Source: Liquidambar formosana (lineage: Eukaryota; Streptophyta; Magnoliopsida; Saxifragales; Altingiaceae). Taken from it: a stretch of 64,000 nt of DNA. Positions 24,061 through 34,164 of this stretch are shown here, piece after piece; the first letter of the stretch is position 1, and every line of letters begins with the position of its first letter. The position numbers and the translations under genes are program-made. The stretch covers positions 12,957,133 through 13,021,132 of the forward strand of contig CM077833.1 in the NCBI GenBank assembly GCA_039720395.1. Direction: 5' to 3'. Under the pieces are notes generated by a model. It was given only the letters and a program-made list of their open reading frames with translations, was not told the DNA's origin and searched no databases.

Positions 24061-25524
24061 TGTTGTCCCAAATATATAACCCTAGAGGGGGGTGAATAGG
24101 GTTATTGGCCAATTAAAAACGTTAATGCAAACTCAAAAATCAAATTATTGCAAGTAAAGATAAATACAAGAACAAGCAATAATAAGGAAATTAAGAGTAA
24201 GAGAATGCAAACAATGTTAACGAGGTTCGGCCTTCCCGCCTACGTCCTCGCCTCAAGAGCTCGCTTGAGGATTCACCAATCCACTATCACTCTCCTTCAA
24301 GGTGGAGCAGCAAACCTTTACAACACCAAGTGTTCTTCACCAACACTTGCTCAAGACACACTCTTCAAGTGCTTTACAAATGGGGTTTCTCTCAACCCTT
24401 GAATACAAGAAGATTTGAGTATGTTTTTGTGCTCAAGAAACTCTCTCAAAAGAGTGGATACACAGAAATTAAAGGCCCACTCAGCTATTGATTGTATCTC
24501 AATAAATGCTCACTAGTGAAATTAGGGCTTGTAAATGAATGATCTTGTTTGAAGCTCAATGAATGCCCATAAATGAGTTTAACTCATGTATATATAGCCT
24601 GAGGGGTCCAAATGACCGTTCTGTAGCAATAAATGCCGGGAAAGATGGTTTGGTGGGCATTTAATGCTCAAAAGACCGTTTGAAAAACTAGCCGTTATTG
24701 GTCAGTCTCGAAGGATTTAGACGTCTGAAATCGATTTAAGACGTCTGATTCTGTTTAAGACGTCTTAATCAGGCGTCTTAAAAAACCAGAGGACTGATTT
24801 CTATAGAGGTTTTTCAAGGTCACTGTTCACAAGGATTCAGACGTCTTAAACATTTTTCAGACGTCTTAAACCTCTTTAAGACGTCTTATTCTCACGTCTT
24901 AAAAAACCAGAGATGATGTAAATTGAGGTCTATCCATTTCAGACGTCTTAAAGTCCATTTCAGACGTCTGATTTAGACGTCTTAAAAAATCAGAGAAGGT
25001 GTATTTTAGGACTTCATACCTCAGACGTCTTAAGCCTATTTCAGACGTCTTAAACTTGATTCAGACGTCTTAAATAAAATTTCAGACGTCTTAATCAGTT
25101 TTCAGACGTCTTAAATATATTTAAGACGTCTTAAAGCTCTGCATCAGAAAATTGATACAAAGAGTTTAAGACCTGATTTTTAAGGGGTTATTCCAACGAG
25201 TCAAGAGACTCTAAACATGATCAAATAGGTTCTTTTAGTTATTACCAAGTTAATGCATGAACCTAAAGCCCTTTAATCACAAATGAACATTTCTTGGGAT
25301 CAATCTTATATTGAATCCTATTTGTCTATACTTGATCTTCATTTGGCTTTGACATGGATTCTTTTTGGTGTTCATTCTCGCGTTATGCCTTTGATTGATT
25401 CATTTGATTTGCTGTTGCTGGATTTTACCTGTCTTAAGCTTAATCTTAAAACCATTAGTACTTAAGACCTTCTTATGCATTGTTATCATCAAAATCAATG
25501 GTTGTGAAACCATTTGGGCCAACA
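24061..25524 (-). repeat. Sirevirus 3' LTR
   Basis: 1464 bp, TG...CA ends. Against the other LTR there are 12 substitutions, all transitions, and a one-base difference in a G run. It carries 15 intact GACGTC palindromes between 24720 and 25130. Confidence 0.95.
24720..25131. promoter_or_regulatory. 20-bp-phased AGACGTCT palindrome array (3' LTR)
   Basis: GACGTC begins at 24720, 24740, 24759; 24840, 24860, 24880; 24942, 24963, 24976; and 25024, 25044, 25064, 25085, 25105, 25125. Spacing within clusters is almost always 19-21 bp. Two of the clusters end in a variant core 13-14 bp later (GGCGTC at 24772; CACGTC at 24893), and the 24963/24976 pair shows the same 13-bp step; each is followed by a run of A and (C/T)CAGAG. 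GACGTC is the C-box core bound by plant bZIP factors, so an enhancer role is plausible but inferred. Confidence 0.85.
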
Positions 25525-25538
25525 ATCTCCTCCTTTTT
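25525..25538 (-). promoter_or_regulatory. Polypurine tract next to the 3' LTR
   Basis: On minus this reads AAAAAGGAGGAGAT directly abutting the 3' LTR, the expected plus-strand primer site. Further purine motifs containing AGGGGGAGA lie at 25605-25617 and 25811-25824, as is usual for Sireviruses. Confidence 0.8.
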
Positions 25539-25840
25539 GATGATGACAATCCATAGATGTCTTTGGGAGGAAATAAATCAATTTAAATATAGCATACATA
25601 GCATATTTCTCCCCCTATCAATGTGCATAAGATAAAGAGCAGACATATAGATTCACATTCATGGAATTTCAATATGAAAGAGACTAAATAAACTGATGTT
25701 CCATTTCATAAGCAAAATAAAATGTGTACAATCAAGAGTTCCAAAAATAAACAACTCCCTTAACCCATGTACACCCAAAAACACCCCAAAGCATAAAGTA
25801 AAATCACACACTTCTCCCCCTTTGTTTCAATAAAAAAGAA

Positions 25841-27319
25841 TCAAGGGGCAGGAGGTGGAGGAGGCAAACGATCTTTGATGTTCTTAACATCAACAGCCAG
25901 CTCATTTATACAATCGTGCATGCCTTCCATCTTCTTGTGCACATATTTCTTCAAGCTTTTCATCTGGCGGGAAATGGATAGAAAGAGATCTTTCACAGAG
26001 GTACCAGAAGAAGAGGAGGGAGCATGCGACGGAGAGTGTGTAGGAGAAGGAGAGGAATGGAGAGAAGTAGAGGAGGGGGAATCGTCCTCACCAGTGGGGT
26101 GAAAACTAAGGGGGTCAAGGTCATCAAGAGAGGGGTCTGTGGATGGTGGAGGAACAGAAGAGGAGGAAGGGCGAGTAGAAGAGGAAGGAGCAGCACCAGG
26201 GATTTTGGGAACCTAGATATCATCCTTTAAAACATAGCCCATTAGTCCCAACATGTATGTCCCTATTTCATCCTTATGAGATGGAGTTTTAGTGATAATT
26301 CCATAGTTCATGGGAACTTGAAAATGATGAAACACGGCTGTGAGAGCAACACCATAAGGGAGTAAACTTTTGGCATGTTTATGGGCAGCAAGCATGTGAT
26401 AAATCATTAGGTGTCCTATGTCGACAGGAGTGCCAGAAAGGATGCACCATAAGAGACACACGTCGGTATAGGAGACGTGGTCGCGACTACCACTACGAGG
26501 CAATATAGAATTCGAAATAACTTTGTGAATTAAGTTGCACTCGAGGGTGAGTTTGGAAATGGGGATCTTGGCATCAGAAGTGATAGAATTATCACCACTA
26601 ATCATTTGAAGGGCTTGTATTTTATCAAAATTTGCAACTCTAGGCCACTGATTCTTGTCTTGAAAAGCAACCCCGCCCAAGGGAATTTTGAAAATTGTGT
26701 TGAGGGTAGAGGCATCCAAGGAAATTTGAGTGCCATAAAGAAAGGAAGTGCCCGTCCCCAACTTTTTCATTTCAAAATTTGCATAAAAAAGTTGAACGTA
26801 ATTGGAGTATTCAGGGAGAGAAAGAGAAACGAAATCGAACAAACCGATGGCTTGAAAGAGATGGACGATATGGGGAAAATACTTGGAAAGGAAATCAGGC
26901 TTGATTACCTTGGGATAGATGATCTTTCTGTCCATGAACTTTTGGAGATACAAAGTGCGCGCCGCATCGGAATGGTAGAGGTCGGCATCGGTGATTTGCT
27001 GTGGATGCTGAGGCGATGGGGGCGCGGGATGCTCAGGCTCGTCGGGTTCGTTGCCGGAGTCGTAGTCCGGGTGACCAGGAGGAGCACGAACTGGTGGTGG
27101 TGGAGGCGGAGCAGTGCTGGAACCCCCTTTCTTCGAGGCACCGCGAGAAGAACGAAGACCCTTGCCTTTCTGGGTACCGGATGCGGAATGCTTTTTGCGA
27201 GAGGAGCCTGTGTCGGCGGTGGTGGACGGTGGCGGCACCGGTGGTGGTGGAGGGATGGGATCCCCTTCACGATCGTGCTTGGTGCCGGCGGTGGAGGTGG
27301 TCTTCTTCAAGTTAACCAT
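25841..27319 (-). pseudogene. ORF3 with 'putative plant transposon protein' domain, in-frame amber
   Basis: The open part (26216-27319) encodes 368 residues. Residues 1-110 are proline-, serine- and charge-rich with PPPPPPV-type runs. From about residue 130 the text KFMDRKIIYPKVIKPDFL, then FYANFEM and TLNTIFKIPLGG matches the domain I know as 'putative plant transposon protein' (Transposase_32). A TAG at 26213-26215 follows KDDI, but the same frame stays open to a TGA at 25841-25843. That tail has the composition expected for such proteins: a P/S/T-rich stretch, a short basic helix around MKSLKKYVHKK, and a final PPPPPAP. So the TAG most likely truncates a protein of about 490 residues. It sits where Sireviruses carry an env-like ORF, but I see no transmembrane segment. 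GC content is higher than in the surroundings. Function unknown. Confidence 0.75.
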
Positions 27320-27479
27320 GATGGAGGGTTTGCGGTTTGAGACGAGCGCGAGGGTTTTTGTAGAGAAAGGGTGAAACGGAAGGGAGGCGATGGTTGGTGA
27401 TGGAGGTGACTGTTAGGGGAAGACGAAGAGGAAGAGCCCGCGAAAAGAAACGACTTTTGAAAAACTAGGGCTTGAAACG

Positions 27480-27495
27480 GCTCTTATACAGGAAC
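27480..27495 (-). promoter_or_regulatory. Possible TATA box for ORF3
   Basis: On minus the sequence TGTATAAGAG lies about 165 bp upstream of the ORF3 ATG (27319) and just downstream of the internal palindrome array. The leader between is GC- and CT-rich and ends CCCTCCATCATGG, like an ordinary plant gene leader. Confidence 0.4.
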
Positions 27496-27502
27496 AATTT
27501 CA

Positions 27503-27720
27503 GACGTCTGAAATTGTTTCAGACGTCTGAAATCCACGGGATTAAAGATCTGGCCCGATGATTTCAGACGTGACAACCTGTTTCAGACGTCTGAAACAGG
27601 CGTCTGAAAAATCCAGAGAGCCATAAATTAGGTCAAATGCTGTTAGGATTTTAAGACGTCTGAGGGAGTTTTAAGACGTCTGAGAAATCTTTAAGACGTC
27701 TGAAATGGAAATAAGACGTC
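27503..27720. promoter_or_regulatory. Internal AGACGTCT palindrome array between pol and ORF3
   Basis: GACGTC begins at 27503, 27522, 27586, 27655, 27675, 27695 and 27715, with variants GACGTG at 27567 and GGCGTC at 27599. The 19-13 spacing and the following CCAGAG (27613-27618) repeat the unit of the LTR array, so the two are related by duplication or exchange. Confidence 0.8.
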
Positions 27721-27761
27721 TTAAACATCTTGAAACGAAATTTTTGAAAAATTTTCAAGTA

Positions 27762-30700
27762 TCAGCACACTTCATCATACAAGCACATCCCTAATTCACG
27801 TTTTATGAAATTAAACTTATCTTCTTGAAGAGGTTTAGTGAAGATATCCACTAGTTGGTGCTCCGTACCAACAAACTCAATCTCAACATCTCCTCTCTGA
27901 ACATGATCTCTTATAAAATGATGTCTAATTTCAATGTGTTTGGTGCGTGAATGCTGTATGGGGTTCTTAGTTAGATTAATTGCACTTGTATTATCACATT
28001 TTATGGGAATATGATCATAATGAAGTCCAAAGTCCTCAAGTTGTTGTTTCATGTACAACACTTGTGCACAACAACTTCCGGCCGCCAAATACTCGGCCTC
28101 GGCTGTAGAAAAAGCAACCGAAGTTTGTTTCTTGCTAAACCAAGAAACTAGGGAGTGTCCAAGAAAGTGGCACGTCCTACTTGTGCTTTTGCGACCATCT
28201 TTGCATCCGGCAAAGTCCGCATCGGAGTAACTAAGCATGTCAAATGATGTGAATTTAGGATACCATATGCCAAGATTGATAGTGCCACTAAGATATTTAA
28301 ATATGCGTTTAACGGCAAGCATGTGAGATTCTTTAGGACATGATTGATATCTAGCACACAAACATACACTATACATAATATCCGGTCTAGTAGCGGTGAG
28401 ATAGAGTAAACTACCAATCATACCTCGATATTTCTTTTGATCCACGCATTTACCTTTCTCATCTTTCTCAAGTTTGATGGAGGTGCTCATTGGTGTGGCG
28501 AAATTCCTTCCATCTTCCAATCCATACTTCTTGATTAAATCTTTGACATATTTGGATTGATTTAAGAAGGTTCCTTCCTTTGTTTGCTTGATTTGTAATC
28601 CGAGGAAGAAATTGAGTTTGCCCATCATGCTCATTTCAAATTCTTCTTGCATGACTTTAGCAAAATCCTCACACAAACTTACATTAGTAGAACCAAAGAT
28701 AATATCATCAACATATATTTGAGTAATAAGCATGTCCTTATCAATGGTTTTAATAAAAAGTGTGGTGTCAAGTTTTCCTCGTTTAAAACCATTTTTGATT
28801 AGAAAACCACTAAGTCTTTCATACCAAGCTCTAGGAGCTTGTTTCAAACCATATAAAGCTTTTGATAATTTGAATACGTGGTTTGGAAATTCATGACTTT
28901 CAAAACCGGGAGGTTGTTCAACATAAACTTCCTCTTCAATAAAACCATTTAGAAAAGCACTCTTGACATCCATTTGAAATAATTTGAAATCTTTATGGCA
29001 TGCAAATGCAAGTAACATCCTAATGGCTTCAAGTCTAGCAACCGGTGCATATGTTTCATCATAATCAATGCCTTCTTGTTGATTGAAACCTTGGGCAACT
29101 AGTCGTGCCTTGTTTCTTACAATGGTACCCGATTCATCTTTCTTATTTCTATATACCCACTTGGTGCCTATAACACCATGGTCATGTGGTCTAGGAACCA
29201 AGGTCCAAACCTTGTTCCTCTCAAATTGGTTAAGTTCCTCTTGCATAGCTAGTACCCAAGATTCATCACTTTCGGCCTCATTTATATTCTTAGGTTCAAT
29301 TTGAGATAAAAATGCAAGATGATCACATATATTTCTCATAGAAGAACGAGTTCTTACCCCACGTGAGGGTTCACCTAGGATTTGATCCTTAGGATGATTC
29401 CTCACAAATTTCCAAGTCTTGGTGACATCCGGATGAAGTGGAGTGTCTTCAATTTCTACTTCTTCTTCCGGTTTCTTGATTTCAATGACTTCATCTTCTT
29501 CCTTCTCTTTGCCTTTGTCTTGTGGATCTTGCTTGTCGTTAAGATTTAAGTTCTCAACTTGTTCTTGCAAGCTTGTACCTATATCATCATCATCATCCAC
29601 ATTTCTCTTGGGAGCAAGAGGGTTAGTTTCATCAAATATAACATGCATTGATTCTTGAACGGTTAAAGTTCTCTTATTAAACACCCTATATGCTTTGCTC
29701 TTCATAGAATAACCAAGAAACACACCTTCATCGGATTTAGAGTCAAATTTGGAAAGTTTATCTCTATCATTTAATATAAAGCATTTACAACCAAAAACTT
29801 TAAAGTAACCTATGTTAGGTTTCTTATCATTCCATAGTTCATAAGGAGTCTTACCAAGTTTAGATCTTAATAGCACTCTATTCATTACATAACATGAGGT
29901 GTTAACGGCCTCGGCCCAAAAATATTGAGGTAATGAATGTTCATTAAGCATGGTTCTAGACATTTCTTCAAGTGTTCTATTCTTTCTCTCAACCACACCA
30001 TTTTGTTGAGGAGTTCTAGGAGCGGAGAAATTGTGATCAAAACCATTTTCATCACAATATTGTTCAATATCCTTATTGACAAATTCACTCCCCCTATCAC
30101 TCCTAACATGAGTAATGGTATAGCCTTTCTCATTTTGGACTCTTCTACAATATGCAATAAATGTAGCATGAGTCTCATCTTTGTGTGCAAGGAAGAACAC
30201 CCATGTATATCTAGAGTAGTCATCAACAATTACAAATGCATAATGCTTCCCTCCAAGACTTGCAATAGCAATAGGTCCAAATAAGTCCATATGAATAAGT
30301 TGCAAAGGTCTAGTAGTTGAAATATGAGATTTTGTTTTGAAAGAAGACTTGGTTTGTTTTCCAAATTGGCATGCACTACAAACTCCATCTTTTGAAAACT
30401 TTGCTTTTGGTAAACCTCTTACAAGTTCATGCCTAGAAAGTTTTGAAATCAAATCCATGCTAGCATGTCCAAGTCTTCTATGCCATAACCAATGATTTTC
30501 ATTTAAAGCGGAGAAGCAATGTACATTTTGTAATGCGATTTCTTCAAACTCTATAGCATAGATGTTACCAATCCTATATGCAACGAATAGGGTCTTATTA
30601 TCATCCTCAATTATGCATTTATTGGATTTAAAAGTAACTCTATAACCTTTATTACATAATTGACTAATGCTAAGGAGATTATGCTTTAAACCATCAACTA

Positions 30701-30896
30701 ATAAAACATTTTCAACACAAAGAGAGGAATTCTTACCAACCTTGCCAATGCCAATTATCTTACCTTTGGCATTGTCTCCAAATGTCACGAAGCCGCCGTC
30801 CTTAGGCTTCAAAGAGACGAACTTTGATCTATCACCCGTCATATGCCTTGAGCAACCACTATCAAGAAACCATTTCTCATTGCTTGATGACTTCAA
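27762..30896 (-). CDS. Sirevirus pol polyprotein (protease, integrase, RT, RNase H)
   Basis: 1044 codons without a break. Aspartic protease motif DSGCSRHMTG at residues 12-21. Integrase zinc site H139/H144/C173/C176 and catalytic D204, D267, E303 (D-35-E spacing intact). GKxxYELW-like integrase C-terminus near 348-355. RT with QMDVKSAF (D643) and YVDDIIFGS (728-736). RNase H acidic residues at 892, 933 and 968. All catalytic residues seen are present. The open frame begins with TTG at 30896 and is preceded in frame by a TAG at 30903-30905, so there is no ATG of its own at the start and pol must be reached from gag or by another route. It cuts the polyprotein, copies the RNA and integrates the DNA. 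Confidence 0.95.
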   Translation of the reverse strand: MKSSSNEKWFLDSGCSRHMTGDRSKFVSLKPKDGGFVTFGDNAKGKIIGIGKVGKNSSLCVENVLLVDGLKHNLLSISQLCNKGYRVTFKSNKCIIEDDNKTLFVAYRIGNIYAIEFEEIALQNVHCFSALNENHWLWHRRLGHASMDLISKLSRHELVRGLPKAKFSKDGVCSACQFGKQTKSSFKTKSHISTTRPLQLIHMDLFGPIAIASLGGKHYAFVIVDDYSRYTWVFFLAHKDETHATFIAYCRRVQNEKGYTITHVRSDRGSEFVNKDIEQYCDENGFDHNFSAPRTPQQNGVVERKNRTLEEMSRTMLNEHSLPQYFWAEAVNTSCYVMNRVLLRSKLGKTPYELWNDKKPNIGYFKVFGCKCFILNDRDKLSKFDSKSDEGVFLGYSMKSKAYRVFNKRTLTVQESMHVIFDETNPLAPKRNVDDDDDIGTSLQEQVENLNLNDKQDPQDKGKEKEEDEVIEIKKPEEEVEIEDTPLHPDVTKTWKFVRNHPKDQILGEPSRGVRTRSSMRNICDHLAFLSQIEPKNINEAESDESWVLAMQEELNQFERNKVWTLVPRPHDHGVIGTKWVYRNKKDESGTIVRNKARLVAQGFNQQEGIDYDETYAPVARLEAIRMLLAFACHKDFKLFQMDVKSAFLNGFIEEEVYVEQPPGFESHEFPNHVFKLSKALYGLKQAPRAWYERLSGFLIKNGFKRGKLDTTLFIKTIDKDMLITQIYVDDIIFGSTNVSLCEDFAKVMQEEFEMSMMGKLNFFLGLQIKQTKEGTFLNQSKYVKDLIKKYGLEDGRNFATPMSTSIKLEKDEKGKCVDQKKYRGMIGSLLYLTATRPDIMYSVCLCARYQSCPKESHMLAVKRIFKYLSGTINLGIWYPKFTSFDMLSYSDADFAGCKDGRKSTSRTCHFLGHSLVSWFSKKQTSVAFSTAEAEYLAAGSCCAQVLYMKQQLEDFGLHYDHIPIKCDNTSAINLTKNPIQHSRTKHIEIRHHFIRDHVQRGDVEIEFVGTEHQLVDIFTKPLQEDKFNFIKRELGMCLYDEVC

Positions 30897-30912
30897 GCAT
30901 ACCTACACAAGT

Positions 30913-32643
30913 TCAAGTAACTCTCTTTGGTACCCATACTTTCTTGGGTCCATAGGGGTTAGCCATAGGAGGTGAGGTTCCCTTAACTACCCACACCCTC
31001 TTGGTGAAACCTCTTGGTCTTCTTCTCATGTTACAAGTATAAATGTTGTGTCCTTCCTTATTACAATAAGTACATGAGATTTTAGATGTGCTAGGAACCT
31101 TAGGCTTAGGAAAGAAGTTAATGTAGGATTTTTGTTTAACATGTTCTTGATAACCAATTCTGGCCTTGTCAAAGCACCATCTTTGACTAGTTAATATCTT
31201 ATCCAAGTTATCCCTTCCATTGGTAAACTTGGCCAAGGTATTAGTCAAGTCTTCAATCTTTTCTTTCAATGAAGTATTTTCACTTTCAAGACTAGATTGA
31301 GAGATGGTAGGGGGTGAGTCTATCTTGCTTTTCAACTCTAAGTTTTCATTTTTCAAAGCGTTTAGTTCTTCTTGAAGAGATGAGACATTCTTTTTCAAAT
31401 CATTGTTTTTGTGAGAAAATCTTTTTAATTCGAGAAAAGTATCTTCAAGAGCATCTTGTAGTTCTTCATAAGTAGGAGGTTCTTCTATAGGATGATCAAT
31501 AGAGTTAGGTTCGATTACCTCATCTTCTTTTGCCATGAGACAAAAGTTAGCAACCTCTTGATCGCACGAAGCCTCCTCATCTTCTTCATCACTATTTGCT
31601 TCATCATCCCAAGTGACGGTGAAAGCCTTCTTCTTGAATTTTCTATTGTCCTTGAAGTTGTTGTTGTTGTGACTTGTCTTGTTGTAGTTGTTGTTGAGTT
31701 GAGGACAATTTATCTTGATATGCCCAGGCTTCTTGCATTCAAAACATACTTGTGGTTCTCTATTTGAGGTCTCTCTTCTATTTGGAATCCTTTTGGAGGA
31801 GTCACCCTTGTTGAATCTCCTTCCTTGATTTCTTCTAGAGAAGAACTTTTTGAGCTTGTGAGATATGAATGCAATGTCCTCATCTTCCTCATTTTCACAC
31901 TCTTCACTTGGTGGTTCTTCTTCATCTTGTGATGCCTTGAGAGCCATGCTCTTAGGAGTCTTTCCTTCATCAATTTCACGAGCTTTGAATGCGAGTTCTT
32001 GTGTGACTAGGTTGCCATCAAGGTCACTCAAGGTCATTGATGATAGCTCCTTTGATTGAAGTAGAGTAGTGGTGAGGACATCCCATTGCTTAGGCAAGCT
32101 CCTAAGAATTTTTCTCACCAATTCGGAGTTAGTGTAAGTCTTTCCAAGAGAACTCAAAGGATTAATAATAGCATTAAATCTAGCAAACATATCTCTAATA
32201 GATTCATCCTTTTTCATTTTGAACATTTCATATTCACACACAAGCATGTTAATTTTTGCTTCTTTTACTTGAGATGTTCCTTCATAGGTTACCTCCAATG
32301 TGTCCCATATCTCTTTGGCACTAGTGCACCTAGAGATTTTGCTAAACTCATCATTAGTTAGAGCACAATATAACAGCCCAATGGCTTTAGAATTAAGTTC
32401 AAGGGATTTGTGATCAGCTGTGGTGTATTCTTGTGGTACTTTAGGAAGTGTAACTCCATCTACCACTTTAGTAGGGATCAAAGGACCCTTAGAAGTGATA
32501 TTCCACAGCTCATAGCTAGTGGATTGAATAAAGATTTGCATTCTAATTTTCCAGAAATTGTATAGAGATGCATCTCCATTGAAAAGTGGTGGCCTATTGG
32601 ACGATTGTCCTTCGGTGAAACCGTTACCACTATAGTTGGCCAT
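30913..32643 (-). CDS. Sirevirus gag
   Basis: 576 residues starting MANYSGNGFTEG about 45 nt from the primer site. A UBN2/copia gag region spans about 20-200 (WDTLEVTYEGTSQVKEAKI). A zinc knuckle CFECKKPGHIKINC lies at 300-313 and a second, CTYCNKEGHNIYTC, at 524-537. Between them is an acidic patch (about 345-385) and a coiled coil (about 395-480). Gag forms the virus-like particle and binds the RNA. It ends at TGA 30913-30915 after GPKKVWVPKRVT. The downstream pol frame is shifted and begins only after its own TAG, so gag and pol frames do not overlap in this copy. Confidence 0.92.
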   Translation of the reverse strand: MANYSGNGFTEGQSSNRPPLFNGDASLYNFWKIRMQIFIQSTSYELWNITSKGPLIPTKVVDGVTLPKVPQEYTTADHKSLELNSKAIGLLYCALTNDEFSKISRCTSAKEIWDTLEVTYEGTSQVKEAKINMLVCEYEMFKMKKDESIRDMFARFNAIINPLSSLGKTYTNSELVRKILRSLPKQWDVLTTTLLQSKELSSMTLSDLDGNLVTQELAFKAREIDEGKTPKSMALKASQDEEEPPSEECENEEDEDIAFISHKLKKFFSRRNQGRRFNKGDSSKRIPNRRETSNREPQVCFECKKPGHIKINCPQLNNNYNKTSHNNNNFKDNRKFKKKAFTVTWDDEANSDEEDEEASCDQEVANFCLMAKEDEVIEPNSIDHPIEEPPTYEELQDALEDTFLELKRFSHKNNDLKKNVSSLQEELNALKNENLELKSKIDSPPTISQSSLESENTSLKEKIEDLTNTLAKFTNGRDNLDKILTSQRWCFDKARIGYQEHVKQKSYINFFPKPKVPSTSKISCTYCNKEGHNIYTCNMRRRPRGFTKRVWVVKGTSPPMANPYGPKKVWVPKRVT

Positions 32644-32685
32644 ATCGTTCCTCGCAAGACAAATATGTCAAATGCTAGAGGTTGG

Positions 32686-32697
32686 GCTCTGATACCA
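32686..32697 (-). other. Primer binding site
   Basis: On minus TGGTATCAGAGC, complementary to the 3' end of initiator tRNA-Met, two bases inside the 5' LTR. This fixes the element's direction. Confidence 0.95.
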
Positions 32698-32699
32698 AT

Positions 32700-34164
32700 T
32701 GTTGTCCCAAATATATAACCCTAGAGGGGGGGTGAATAGGGTTATTGGCCAATTAAAAACGTTAATGCAAACTCAAAAATCAAATTATTGCAAGTAAAGA
32801 TAAATACAAGAACAAGCAATAATAAGGAAATTAAGAGTAAGAGAATGCAAACAATGTTAACGAGGTTCGGCCTTCCCGCCTACGTCCTCGCCTCAAGAGC
32901 TCGCTTGAGGATTCACCAATCCACTATCACTCTCCTTCAAGGTGGAGCAGCAAACCTTTACAACACCAAGTGTTCTTCACCAACACTTGCTCAAGACACA
33001 CTCTTCAAGTGCTTTACAAATGGGGTTTCTCTCAACCCTTGAATACAAGAAGATTTGAGTATGTTTTTGTGCTCAAGAAACTCTCTCAAAAGAGTGGATA
33101 CACAGAAATTAAAGGCTCACTCAGCTATTGATTGTATCTCAATAAATGCTCACTAGTGAAATTAGGGCTTGTAAATGAATGATCTTGTTTGAAGCTCAAT
33201 GAATGCCCATAAATGAGTTTAACTCATGTATATATAGCCCAAGGGGTCCAAATGACCGTTCTGTAACAATAAATGCCGGGGAAGATGGTTTGGTGGGCAT
33301 TTAATGCTCAAAAGACCGTTTGAAAAACTAGCCGTTATTGGTCAGTCTCGAAGGATTCAGACGTCTAAAATCGATTTAAGACGTCTGATTCTGTTTAAGA
33401 CGTCTTAATCAGGCGTCTTAAAAAACCAGAGGACTGATTTCTATAGAGGTTTTTCAAGGTCACTGTTCACAAGGATTCAGATGTCTTAAACATTTTTCAG
33501 ACGTCTTAAACCTCTTTAAGACGTCTTATTCTCACGTCTTAAAAAACCAGAGATGATGTAAATTGAGGTCTATCCATTTCAGATGTCTTAAAGTCCATTT
33601 CAGACGTCTGATTTAGACGTCTTAAAAAATCAGAGAAGGTGTATTTTAGGACTTCATACCTCAGACGTCTTAAGCCTATTTCAGACGTCTTAAACTTGAT
33701 TCAGACGTCTTAAATAAAATTTCAGACATCTTAATCAGTTTTCAGACGTCTTAAATATATTTAAGACGTCTTAAAGCTCTGCATCAGAAAATTGATACAA
33801 AGAGTTTAAGACCTGATTTTTAAGGGGTTATTCCAACGAGTCAAGAGACTCTAAACATGATCAAATAGGTTCTTTTAGTTATTACCAAGTTAATGCATGA
33901 ACCTAAAGCCCTTTAATCACAAATGAACATTTCTTGGGATCAATCTTACATTGAATCCTATTTGTCTATACTTGATCTTCATTTGGCTTTGACATGGATT
34001 CTTTTTGGTGTTCATTCTCGCGTTATGCCTTTGATTGATTCATTTGATTTGCTGTTGCTGGATTTTACCTGTTTTAAGCTTAATCTTAAAACCATTAGTA
34101 CTTAAGACCTTCTTATGCATTGTTATCATCAAAATCAATGGTTGTGAAACCATTTGGGCCAACA
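32700..34164 (-). repeat. Sirevirus 5' LTR
   Basis: 1465 bp. It drives transcription leftward. A TATA box (CTATATATAC on minus) lies at 33228-33237. The palindrome array (33360-33770) is upstream of it. Three of the 15 GACGTC sites have lost the core through C-to-T or G-to-A changes (ATGTC at 33481 and near 33583; ACATC near 33727). Confidence 0.95.

Noticed and set aside
24148..24402. 84-codon open frame present identically in both LTRs
   Set aside because: It is antisense to the element and is duplicated only because the LTR is. No known motif.
26606..27374. Plus-strand open frames of up to 244 codons
   Set aside because: They mirror the GC-rich ORF3 on the minus strand and show only low-complexity Gly/Arg/Trp runs.
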